Source: Gryganskiella cystojenkinii
Taxonomy: Eukaryota; Mortierellomycota; Mortierellomycetes; Mortierellales; Mortierellaceae
Reading direction: 5' to 3'
DNA: 36,819 nt
Assembly (NCBI GenBank): GCA_015852425.1
Contig: JAAAIG010000059.1
Location: 1-36,819, forward strand
Every line of letters starts with the position of its first letter. The first letter of the stretch is position 1. The translations under genes and the position numbers were made by a program. Below the pieces are notes generated by a model. It had not been told where the DNA came from. It did no database searches and saw only the letters and a program-made list of their open reading frames with translations. Below are positions 7,655 through 17,230 of this stretch, piece after piece.

Positions 7655-8931
7655 ATGCTGGGATTCGTTCGACGTTCTCTCAATGCCATCGGCCAAGAGA
7701 CCGCCAAAGGTCAGTTCTCGCGACGTTTTTATTTTCAAAGGCATTGATTCAGAGGAGATCTTTCATTTGGCTTTAAGCGAGAACGGAGCAGAGATTTGCG
7801 CGCTGTTGGGTTGAGACACTCCCATGGAATGAGAATGGAGCAGACAGGAAAGAGGGAAAACAAAGATAGAGAGACAATAGCTAAAGAGTGTTTGAGATAC
7901 TTACAGAGAAGCAAGGAGTCGTTAATATGAAATGCTAACTCAACTTTTGTCTTCTCTTGCTTTTATATAGTGGTCAAGATGGATCACTCACCTTGGAAGA
8001 GATCGATGCCAATGGCTCAACTAAAGACACATGAAGACTTGAAGGGATGGATCGTGGGATGCGACAAAGATATCGGTGGATTCTCGGAAGCAAAGCTGGA
8101 GATCACCAAGAATGGCACTGGTAAATAGAGATACCATGCACACGGAGCAACTACAAGATGGCACTTCTAGCTACGATAAAGACATTAACGACATATGTTT
8201 CGTACATTTCTTTATTAGGCCGGTTCTTTGGACATCTCTCCCTTGACTTACCAGAAAACGAGACGGTCGAAAAAAGTGGATACGCAGGATGCAGGACAAA
8301 GGTAAAAAATTAAAAAAGGGGGGAAGGGGAAGGGGAAGGGGCAGAACCCGAGGCGTCAAAAGGGAACTCGGCACTCAAGGGAATGCTAGGTTAGAATATC
8401 GGCGAATCTGACTGAACGAATCCGTTTTTTGTTGTAAATGTTTTAATAGACAAGACCAGGATCAATCTTTGGAACGCCGGTTTGGGACACTTCTTTGTTT
8501 GAATATCTCTCCTTGCGGGTCAAGGGTGATGACCGTAAATACTTTGTGAACCTTCAAACAGATGGTTTTGTTCCTACGGATCTTTATCAACATCGTTTAT
8601 TCCTGAAGACCCCGGGCGAGTGGGAGACGGTCTTGGTACGTATTCGAAGGAAGGAAACAGAGCTTGGAGTTACTGCCTTGGATAAAATGCCTTTTTTCAA
8701 ACTATAACTAACTTTTTTTTTCCGCTTCGATAGATCCCCTTCAAAGACTTCATTCTCACGAACCAAGGATTCATTCAAGAAGAGCAGGTCGAGATTTTCA
8801 GGGAGCGAGTCAAGAACGTTGGCGTGTCTATCATCGACAGAGCTTCGGGACCCTTCGAACTCGAGATTGATGAGATTTGTGCCGTCAATACAGGACAGGA
8901 TCCCAACGCAAAGACGGAGGAGGACGAGTGA
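7655..8931 (+). CDS. CIA30: Complex I assembly factor CIA30 (NDUFAF1-like), 223 aa, five exons
   Basis: Exons are 7655-7709, 7971-8120, 8219-8301, 8450-8635 and 8734-8931, all with GT-AG junctions and consistent phase. The product acts in mitochondria as a chaperone bound to complex I assembly intermediates, not as a subunit of the finished enzyme. The sequence shows the CIA30 fold: DIGGFSEAKLEI near the start, GRFFGHLSLDLP, then the region around YAGCRT, then YLSLRVKGDDRKYFVNLQTD and the C-terminal VSIIDRASGPFELEIDEI. It is short for the family, but the domain is complete from the DH-P-W region to the end. The first exon (LGFVRRSLNAIG, basic, no acid residue) fits a mitochondrial targeting sequence. 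An E-box palindrome lies 100 bp upstream. The 3' end converges on NOG2, with AATAAA at 8954. Confidence 0.9.
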
Positions 8932-9250
8932 TTATGACCACATTAACAAGAAAAATAAAGTAATAGCATTGCATTAGTATTTAATGTTCTGTCGGTGATG
9001 TTCACTTCACAGAGTGCATGAATGGTAAATACTGAACTTATTTATTGTACAATAGCGATTTCTAATGATGGGAATGAAGACGTTGACTTTTTGCTGAATA
9101 GAACAGTAAGAAAACAAGAATAAATTTGAGAAATGCGCCCAAATGCAAAGGGAGTGGTGTATGATAGGATGATGGGAATGGGGGATGGGTAATGAATAAA
9201 ACAAGAAACAAAAAAAAACGCACAGTCTAGATAGGAGAAAAAAGGAACAT
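8932..9250. other. Convergent 3' flank between CIA30 and NOG2
   Basis: AT-rich spacer of 319 bp between two converging genes. AATAAA at 8954-8959 can serve CIA30. No coding sequence seen. Confidence 0.6.
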
Positions 9251-11572
9251 CTACTGGCGACGCTTCTTGCCCTGATCTCTGAGTCTTGTGGCCATCTTGT
9301 GGGGATCCTCAGGCTTGACTTTGTTACGGTTCTTGTTCTTGACGTTGGCGGTCTCGTAGTAGTGAGTACCGACCTTACCCTTGTTCGTCGTCATACGAGC
9401 CTCCTTCACGGGCTTGACAGACTCATCCACTTCTTCTTGCTCAACAGTCTCGTCGGCATCCTCGACATGCTTACGCTTCGTCGTCTTCTTCACAGGCTTC
9501 TTGACATCTTTGACCTCGGCAGCGGCAGCGCGCTTCTCGGCGGCACGCTTCTTGATCCTCTGCTTGCGCTCCGTCTCTTCGTCCGAGAGCTCCAACTCAC
9601 TATCGACATCCTCATCAGCGTCCTTGGCCTCCTGTCCGGGGATAGAATCAACAGTCTCGCCGACAACGTTGGCAAAGACATCGTCCCAGTCCAACTTCTC
9701 GCCCGAGAGCGCATTGCTGGCCTTGGCCTGTGCGTCCTTCTTGGCCTTCTTCTCCTGACGAAGTTGAGCCTTGCTCTTGCGGGCTTTAACAGCGGTCGAG
9801 CTACTGGAACCCTCTTCGGCCTCATCATCCGTCTTGTTGATATCGTCCTCGTCGACCTCATCGGGCAAGATACCCTCGGGCAAGTTACTCTCGCGCTTGT
9901 TCTTCTCCTCTTCATACAACGAAGCGTTCTTCTCCAAATCCTCTGACAAGAACTTGGTGACAACGGGAATCTTGGAGAAGATTTGCTCGACCTGGGGCAA
10001 AGAGGGATCGAGGCTGTTGTGAACGGGAGCCTCGTCAATGGTCTCGCCTCCGACACGCTCGCTCTCTGGGGGTGCGGTGTAGTACGGGATCTTGCCACGG
10101 AGCCAGTCGTTCAAGACCATCTTAGCAACACTTCCGAGATCAGCCTCGCCTCCCTTGATCAACTTTCCGGTACGCTTGGCCAGTTGGGTCAAGAAATCGA
10201 CGGAATCCTCCCAGTGATCGAGCTCATAAGTACGCTGGATATATTCGGGACGGACACGCTTGAGCAACTCGGGGATATAGTCATCGGGTTGCTTGATGTT
10301 CTCGACACGGACAACACCCTTGAGAACAATGTCTGTCTCTGTATCTGTGGTCGAAGGGTGAACGACACCAGGGCAATCGATCAAGTAGATGCGCTTCATG
10401 AGAGTAATGTACTGCCAGACCTTGGTTTCACCGGGGATAGGGGCAACGTTACAGACCTTCTTTCCGCGAAGAGTGTTGATGATACTGGACTTGCCAGTGT
10501 TGGGGTAACCGATGAAACCGACCGAGATTTGCTTCTTATCCGAATGCAAGGTCGAGAATTGACGGAGGAGTTGAATGAGCGAGCCCTTTCCGAAAGAGTT
10601 GTTAATCGAGGCGTGGAAAGCGAGGGTAGGGTATTCCTTCGAGAGAGTCTTGACCCACTTGGCCGTAACCCATGTAGGGACGAGATCACACTTGTTCAAG
10701 ACAAAGATCAACTGCTTGTGACGAGCCTCCTTCTTGATATGGTATTCGACGTTAGAGCAACGGGTGCCCATGGGATCACGAGCATCGAGGACATGAATAA
10801 CGACATCGGAAGAATCGATAACCTTGTAAAGTTCTCCCCAAATACGCTTGGACTGACCCTTCTGGAAAACACTGTCACGAGCCTCCTCAATCCAGTCCGT
10901 GATGTTGTTTGAGGTCAAGTTCTTATCCGCCTTCTCGTCATAAGTCTCCAAGGTCGACTCAACCTTGGCCGCCAAATCTTCCAAACTGCCCATGGCCAAT
11001 TTTGGGCGCTTACGCTGAGCTTTGTTTCCGAAAGTGTCGCTGAAGGGCTCGGTCTCCAACACATGCATTTTACCAACCTGGAAAGAGATGAGAAAAGGCA
11101 GTTTTCGTTAGTAAGAGTGTTCCTGAGAGAAGAGGACCGAAGATCAAAAAGAGCGTTCTCGGGATGCAAGAAGAAATATTGGTCCAGAATTGATGCTTAC
11201 ATGGACGGGATCCTGAAGAAGAGACATGGGCAACTTGTGTTGCTTCAAGAGAACCTGGAAGGGGTCGTTGACCTTAGCGGCCAAGTTCTCTCTGAAGCTC
11301 TCGAGGGCCTTTTGACCGATGACTCGGGTGTTTCCGAACCACTTGCGGTTGGGAGCAACACGGCCAGGTTCGACAACTTTGGACTGGAAGGAAGCAGCCT
11401 TGATGACCTTGCCCTGAGCGTTACGAATAGCTCGACCGCCCTTCAAGAGCTGAACCTGCTTCGCAGCCTTGGCGTCTCTGTAGAAGTTCTCTCCCTTGAC
11501 CTTAACGTTTCCGAGACCGTTAGAGCCACCAGCAGCGGCGACTCTGTTGTGTTCCTTCTTTAATTGACCCAT
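9251..11572 (-). CDS. NOG2: Nucleolar GTP-binding protein 2 (Nog2/Nug2), 732 aa, two exons
   Basis: Minus-strand exons 11572-11201 and 11077-9251 join in phase 0 across a GT-AG intron (GTAAGC...TTCCAG). The product is a nucleolar GTPase that binds pre-60S particles and controls late maturation and export steps. It belongs to the circularly permuted YlqF/YawG class: G4 (NKCD, about residue 252) comes before G1 (GYPNTGKSS, about 314) and G3 (DCPGV, about 358). Upstream of G4 sits [10 protein letters not shown]. The N-terminal NGP1NT region (residues 1-170, [28 protein letters not shown]) is intact. The C-terminal third is low-complexity, alternating acidic and lysine-rich tracts, ending in [10 protein letters not shown], as usual in non-yeast orthologues; the total length matches animal NOG2. 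It shares a 336-bp divergent promoter with COX6A. Confidence 0.96.
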
Positions 11573-11754
11573 GTGAAGAGATGTGCGATGGGGGGATGGG
11601 AGATGCTGATGATGAAAAAGGGGAAAGGATGGGAAGAGGGTAATGAAACGAACAAATTGAAATGCACCCAAATACTAGTCCTTTTTTCTGTGGAGGCTCT
11701 AAAAAAAAAAAAAAAAAATAACAACAGAGAGCAGTGACTGCTTCATTGTTCTTG

Positions 11755-11759
11755 ATTGG
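11755..11759 (-). promoter_or_regulatory. CCAAT box in the NOG2/COX6A divergent promoter
   Basis: ATTGG on the plus strand is CCAAT on the minus strand, 150 bp upstream of the COX6A start. TCATGTGA follows at about 11760-11767. CCAAT is the HAP complex target that drives respiratory-chain genes in fungi, so it more likely serves COX6A than NOG2. Confidence 0.45.
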
Positions 11760-11908
11760 TCATGTGATTTTGTAGCCGAAACAAAGGCCATACGACAAAG
11801 GAATATTCACCTACGTAATTTGGGGGTCGGGTTGGGAGCTCTTCCTTGAAGAAGACTGACATTCGACATCTCCATCAATCCATCATCTCTCCCTACTCTT
11901 CCTCAAAA

Positions 11909-12843
11909 ATGGCCTCCCGCATCGCTGCCGCCGCTAAGGGCATCCGCTTCTCCTCCACTGCTTCCGCCACCGCCGGCAACGCCTGGTTGGCTGAGCGCGC
12001 TGCCATCAAGGAGCACGCTGGTCGTATGTCTCCCCCTCTTTTGGTTTCATTTTGAATCAGGACAAAGAATACCTTGATCACGGGAACTTGTCGCGGATTC
12101 GACTTCCACCCTCGGAATGCATTACGGGCGCGGTTAGAGGTCATCCGAGTGGAGCGATGGATTTTATGACAATGAGATTCAATGGATCACCGCTCAATGG
12201 AAGACGCTACTGCAAGATCAACGTTAGGCGCCAAAAAGAAAAGAAAAAGATCTCGACCGTTGGAAAGAAATTTTTTGTTTTTGCCCATGCATCCCGAAGG
12301 GGTCCGAGCTCTCCTTTTTTTAGATTGCATGTTGCAAGAATGGAAACAAATGATATAGCAAACAAGACAACTTAGGCGCGATGTTTTCGACAATGGACAA
12401 CTGGAGTGCTGCACGTGTCAGCGTTCAATCCCGAGATCCAGAGCGAGATTCTGTTTTGCCAATCGTGGACCTAACTTTTGTTCAATTGACTCTAACTTTC
12501 TAGCCGCTGCCGAGACCTGGCGCAAGATCTCCATCTATGTCTGCATCCCCGCCGTCATTGCCGCCTCTGCCAACGCCTACAACCTCTGGGCTAAGCACCA
12601 GGCTCACTTGGAGCACGAGCGCCACGAGGGTCACGAGGCCGTCAAGTACCCCTACATGCGTCTCCGTTTGAGGGTAAATATTATCTTTTGCCTATGTTTT
12701 TCGGACTCGACATGTTCTTGAACAAATTCAAGGAAACATATAACTCATCATTTATTGCGACTTTGTTTCTCTCGCGTTCTTCGTGATAGGCTTTCCCCTG
12801 GGGCGATGACTCTTTGTTCTTCAACCCTGCTGTTAACATGTAA
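11909..12843 (+). CDS. COX13: Cytochrome c oxidase subunit VIa (Cox13), 112 aa, three exons
   Basis: Exons are 11909-12023, 12504-12673 and 12790-12843. The product is a small regulatory subunit of complex IV in the mitochondrial inner membrane. The N-terminal 30 residues are Ala/Ser/Arg rich with no acid residue (MASRIAAAAKGIRFSSTAS), a typical presequence. The mature part has HAGPAAETWRKIS, a single transmembrane helix (IYVCIPAVIAASANAYNLW) and the family C-terminus KYPYMRLRLRAFPWGDDSLFFN. The join AG-P-A-AETW across intron 1 restores the conserved motif, which supports both splice sites. Intron 1 is 480 nt, far longer than the others in the window; the open frame inside it is not part of this gene. 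The upstream CCAAT box fits control by respiration-related factors. Confidence 0.95.
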
Positions 12844-13711
12844 AGACCTGTTAACTCCAGCCCTATAGACCAGACAACACACAAACCCAACTACCCTTTA
12901 TCTTACTTGCCATCTAGAACTGTTTTACGCCCCCAAAGAAATGAAATCTATAGAATTTTATTGTTTTAAGCTACAAAAGCATCAAGGCATTTTTTATATT
13001 TTTTGGCTTGAGCACATTGCACCGCAGGGGGGATCTATATAGTACGACTCTCGCATGATGCTCGACAGCTGCTGTTATCATCTGCCTCTGCATGGGACAG
13101 CAAGAAGGAAATGCAAAGCAGTGGGGCAGGAAAGACCCCGCCATAGCTTCGCCCTTTGACATGTAAAACCCCCGCGGAGAGACGTACTCCTTCGAATCTG
13201 GGCTCGGAAGTATTGCTGTCTTTAGGTTGCAATCTGACTCTGGATCGATAGCCGAGTTCCACTTTGGGCTCGCGAGTTGGTTTTGTGCCCAGTAAGGAGG
13301 CGAAGTCATGAAGAACGATCGAAAACACAAAAGTGTTTGCCTTTTCAATCGAGACTCCTGTTTACAAGACGAACAGGGAACACAGAGTAGGACTAAGGGC
13401 CTTCTAGTGTTTAATTGGAATGACATTGAGAGCCACTTTTGTGGGTCTGTCTGTATTCAGTCGACGACCCGTTGGTCGATGGGACCAGCACAGCGCGATT
13501 GGAAGAGTACAAACAAAAGAACACGATTCATTAAAGAGTTCGAGCAGAAGGAGAACGAGTGCTCTTTTTGTTTCTTTTCTTTTTTGTTCTCTTCCTTTCT
13601 TCACCTCCCAGTCTACCCTTTCTTCTCTGCCAAATCGTCTCGCTTCTTCCCTCCAACAATTATAGAGCACATTATTTAACGATCCAGCACTCGAATCCAA
13701 TAAGCCGAAAT
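12844..13711. other. Intergenic, one doubtful minus-strand ORF
   Basis: 3' flank of COX13 and promoter of ALO1 (pyrimidine-rich from about 13560). A minus-strand frame from an ATG at 13309 down to 12971 is open for 112 codons (MTSPPYWAQNQLASPK...), but a second minus frame over 13035-13310 looks equally protein-like and neither has a family signature. I see no tRNA, although TTCGAATC occurs at about 13193. Confidence 0.35.
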
Positions 13712-14573
13712 ATGACCATTGAAAGCATCAAAGACAAGGCCCTGCGCGGCATTCACGATCTCAAGAAGGGTTTGGCCGACACCTGCGAGGTCCAGCAGCT
13801 CAAGGTGGCCGCAAAGCTCAACGGTCTCGGCGGCGTTCTGAACACGATCCTTCACCCTTCACCAGAACCCCACGGCAAGATTAGTAAGGATGGTCACTTT
13901 ACGAACTGGGGTGGTAATCAGAGCTTTAAGCCTACTGAGATCCTGAACCCAAAGACACTTGATGATCTGGTTGATATCATCCACAAAGCCCAAAAGACTG
14001 GCAAGAACATCCGAGCGGTTGGGTCGGGTCACTCCTGGTCTTCGACTTCAGTCACGGATGGATACCTGGTTCAGATGAACAAAATGCAAAAAAACTTTGA
14101 CCCTGTTTACAATACTCAGTTGGGATGCTGGACGGTCGAATTGGAAACCGGAGTGTTGGTCAAGGATCTGGATGATGCGCTTAGATTGCATAACCCTCCT
14201 CTGGCTTTGCCCTCGAACGTCGTTTTGGACTCTGTAAGATTTGAGTGTTCAACTATTAAGCGGCTGGTGGCAGCTGACGGGATGACTGATCTTCTATTCT
14301 CTATTTTTTTGGCCAGGTCCGTTACGGAGGAATCTTGTCCCTTGGATGCGTAAGTATATTTTGCTCGACAGTCAATGGATGTTTGCTTTTTTTAATTTCT
14401 TTGAAGAGGATGGGCGAAAAAGACGACTACAAAAAAAAAGAGGGCGCGGCAAGCAAACAAGAGAAACGATTAAAGGCTTGTGAGCCTTTTTCTCACTGAC
14501 TCCGGTCCAAAAGACAAAGAACCAAAGGCCCCCTCAAAAGAGATACAGAACTAACTTCTCTTTTGCTCTCAAC

Positions 14574-14612
<39 letters not shown>

Positions 14613-15896
14613 TCCTCACTTCTTGCGGATCATAGCATGGCGCGGGCACCCATACGAGGACACTATCTGATCTCGTAAGCGAGGTCAAGATTGTTGACGC
14701 AACCGGGTCTATGAACACGTTTTCGGTTGAAAGGAACCCTGAAGAGTTCTCGGCTGCCTGTGTCAATCTGGGCTTGCTCGGTCTCATCTACACTTACACC
14801 ATGCGCGTCGAGCCCATGTTCAAGATGCATATGGTATGATATTGTTTTATTATTTCCTGCCAATGTAAAAACCCCAAAGGTTATAGCGCAGTTAATATAA
14901 TAGTTTTCTTTTTCTTTTTCTCCGCGGTAGACCGATACGTACCCACCTCTGAGCGACTACTTCTCATCACCCAAGCTCTCTGGTCCCAAGCTCAAGGCCA
15001 TGGTCCTCGCCAACGACTCGACCGAGATCTTTTACTGGCCCTTCAACACCCCGGGTCTCGGCAAATCGAACGACCACATCTGGATCAAGCAATGGCAGCG
15101 GACCAAGGATCTTCCCGTCACTGTCAGTCCTAATAAGGAAGCGCTTTCAAAACTTTCCCAGGGCTACGAGACTGAGTTTGGCGATCATCTTTACGAGTTT
15201 ATGGCCGCTGTTCCCTCGAGTGCACCCTTTGTAAACTGTCTGTTATTCAAATCGATGGGTGGTAAGGACACGGAATCTGTCCTCGAGGCTCCGGATGCGA
15301 TCCATTACCAAGCCGGAATCGACAACCTACCCTGTGTGGATTTGGAGATGGCGCTGAAAGTGAACGAGGATTTCTCGAACGTCGTCGTAGCATGGAACTT
15401 CGTGATTGATCAACTGTACGAGTACGCCAAGCGAGGAGAGTTCCCCTTGAACCTGACGTTGGAGATGAGGTTTGTCAAAGCCTCAAACTTGCTCATGTCT
15501 GCGGCTTATGATGAGGATCCCAATGCGATCTACTGTATGATTGAGATTCTCTCTGTGAAGAACACAAAGGGGTTCGATGAGTTTGCAAGTATGATTGCCA
15601 AGTTCTGGATGGATCAGTTCAATGCCAGGTAAGAAAGATGGACATGTGATTTCGCGAGCCATAAGAAACAAAAAAAAGACTCGACGAGGAAGCTGATCCC
15701 CAAATTATTTGTATTAATGAAATTGACGGACTATAGACCTCATTGGGCAAAGATGTGGGAGTATGTCCCAGGCATCGTCCCTTACCTCCGCAAGCAGTCC
15801 GGGACCCGCTATGATCGCTTCGAGACTGTGCGTAGAAAGTATGATCCTGCTGGCATGTTCATGAACGCGACCTTTGCAGGTATCCTTGGTCATTAA
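13712..15896 (+). CDS. ALO1: D-arabinono-1,4-lactone oxidase, 536 aa, five exons
   Basis: Exons are 13712-14233, 14317-14349, 14636-14833, 14931-15628 and 15737-15896. The enzyme oxidises D-arabinono-1,4-lactone with O2 to dehydro-D-arabinono-lactone (erythroascorbate), the last step of fungal ascorbate-analogue synthesis, usually at the mitochondrial outer membrane. The N-terminal FAD-binding PCMH domain shows VGSGHSWSS with His107 in the position of the covalent flavin histidine in yeast Alo1. It continues into NVVLDSVRYGGILSLGCHGAGTHT, which spans three exons and proves the joins. The C-terminal ALO domain ends with the HWAK motif (residues 486-489) that defines aldonolactone oxidoreductases, then RYDRFETVRRKYDPAGMF. 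Length matches yeast Alo1. Exon 2 is only 33 nt. Sister enzymes such as L-gulonolactone oxidase share all motifs, so substrate is inferred from the fungal context. Confidence 0.92.
14575..14609 (+). repeat. TC dinucleotide microsatellite in ALO1 intron 2
   Basis: About 17 TC units without interruption, 25 nt upstream of the acceptor CATAG at 14631-14635. It sits where the intron polypyrimidine tract is expected and makes the intron unusually long (286 nt). Confidence 0.85.
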
Positions 15897-16921
15897 AAAA
15901 GCAAAGATGTCCGTCCACGCCCAAGCATGCAACCACACATTGACACTTGAAAGGTCACAAGAGTTAGACTAGTCTAGAGTAAGAACGAGGGCACAAAAAA
16001 TATATATAAATTTAGGCACAGGAAGAATCCAGAAAAAAGGCCTCACATCTGGGAGATGAAAGTCAACTGTTAACAAAGCGCCAAGCAATATCTCCTACCC
16101 GACATTGGGCGTACAAAAACACGTAATGAAAAAAGGGTAGTTATGTAGAAACGATCGAGGGTATCAGCTGGAAGTCTAAGCGGACCTAGAGTAGGACAAA
16201 CGCCGCGTGCATGTCAGGGGTGAGAAAGAATAGAAAGAAAAAAAGAAAAAAAAAGATGGAGGCCAAGGAAAAACCAAAGGAAAACGAGAGCAAACCACGG
16301 TGATCTGAGCGGAGAACAAAGTGTTGATGGAAGAAAAAAGCAGGGGGGTGACTTGATTAGTCGAAGGCGAGATGAACAAAACGAGTTGCTTTCAGATATG
16401 ACATGAGGTCTACAAACACTCACTCTAGACCGGTGTCTTCTTTACGCCTCGCGCGAGAATTAAAACAATTTGACTCTTGGAAAGCCCATGGACAACCTCA
16501 CGGGTGAGCTGGCAACAACATAAAAAGACGATATCAGATGGAAGAGGAGAGTGAAGGTGAAATGGTTTTTTTGATGACTGAATGGGGCAGCCCGGGGGTC
16601 GTCTGGACACCTTATTTTGGATCTCAGCAGTGAAGAAAAGGATCTGATAGGGATGTTTTTGCGCCATTGGACAGCAGAAATGGGCCTAAAAAATATAAAA
16701 ATTGAAAGGCGTTCCCTCTCATTTACGAGCGGCAAAACTCTCTGCATCAGAGGGTTGAGCCTGGGTCTTCTTTTTTTTTTTTTGTCTCTTCTCAAAAAAA
16801 ACCCTGGTCTGGTCCAGCTCCACGGACTGAGTCGGGAAAACCTCCTTTTTTCGACCCTACCGTCTCTTGTCGTCCTCCTCTGGTTTCTTTTGTCCGATCT
16901 TGGTCCAGAGTCACATTTTTT
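15897..16921. other. Intergenic upstream of FTR1, no gene seen
   Basis: The ALO1 3' flank followed by A/G-rich and T-rich DNA. A short frame starting near 16617 (EEKDLIGMFLRHWTAEMGLK) reads like protein for about 40 codons, then becomes low-complexity; it has no ATG and no family. A near match to the iron GATA site, ATCTGATAG, lies at 16642-16650. Confidence 0.45.
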
Positions 16922-16930
16922 TTATCAGAT
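16922..16930 (-). promoter_or_regulatory. Iron-GATA site, inverted copy
   Basis: TTATCAGAT on the plus strand is ATCTGATAA on the minus strand, an exact match to the ATCWGATAA consensus bound by fungal iron-sensing GATA repressors (Sre1, SreA, Fep1, Urbs1). It lies 60 bp upstream of the FTR1 TATA box. Confidence 0.7.
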
Positions 16931-16961
16931 TGAGCTAAGAGATACACACAAACCCCTCTCC

Positions 16962-16970
16962 ATCTGATAA
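16962..16970 (+). promoter_or_regulatory. Iron-GATA site, direct copy
   Basis: ATCTGATAA, again an exact match to ATCWGATAA, 40 bp after the inverted copy (start to start) and 20 bp upstream of the TATA box at 16990. The placement between an upstream site and the TATA box fits repression when iron is plentiful. Confidence 0.7.
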
Positions 16971-16989
16971 ACATGCACTAAGGTTATTG

Positions 16990-16997
16990 TATAAAAG
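16990..16997 (+). promoter_or_regulatory. TATA box of FTR1
   Basis: TATAAAAG, followed by a pyrimidine-rich leader to the ATG at 17231. With the two GATA sites just upstream it forms a compact regulated promoter. Confidence 0.6.
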
Positions 16998-17230
16998 GAC
17001 TAGAGGAATTGACACCCACCTCTCACTTTCTTTTTTCTCTATACGATTGCATTTCTTCACGTTGTCTCTCATCCTCTCCTCTTCTTCCCATCTGTTGCAA
17101 CCTCCCTCCTCTCAATTGTCTTTTTCTTTGAGCAATTGAATCTCCTGTTGCAATCTGTTTTCAGTCCTATTCGTTATCGAGACAGTCAATCCTCTTTTTT
17201 TCCCTCTCTCGGTAACACCATAATTGAACC

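Noticed and set aside
9299..9946. Long plus-strand open frame (215 codons) and others antisense to NOG2
   Set aside because: They mirror the strongly supported NOG2 coding strand; their leucine/valine-rich text comes from the reverse of Lys/Asp/Glu codons, with no start context or family.
12052..12375. Open frame of 107 codons inside COX13 intron 1
   Set aside because: No family, no splice need, and the flanking exons join perfectly without it. The intron is simply long.
13185..13205. TTCGAATC, tRNA B-box-like
   Set aside because: The bases on both sides cannot form a T-stem and no A-box or acceptor stem is present.
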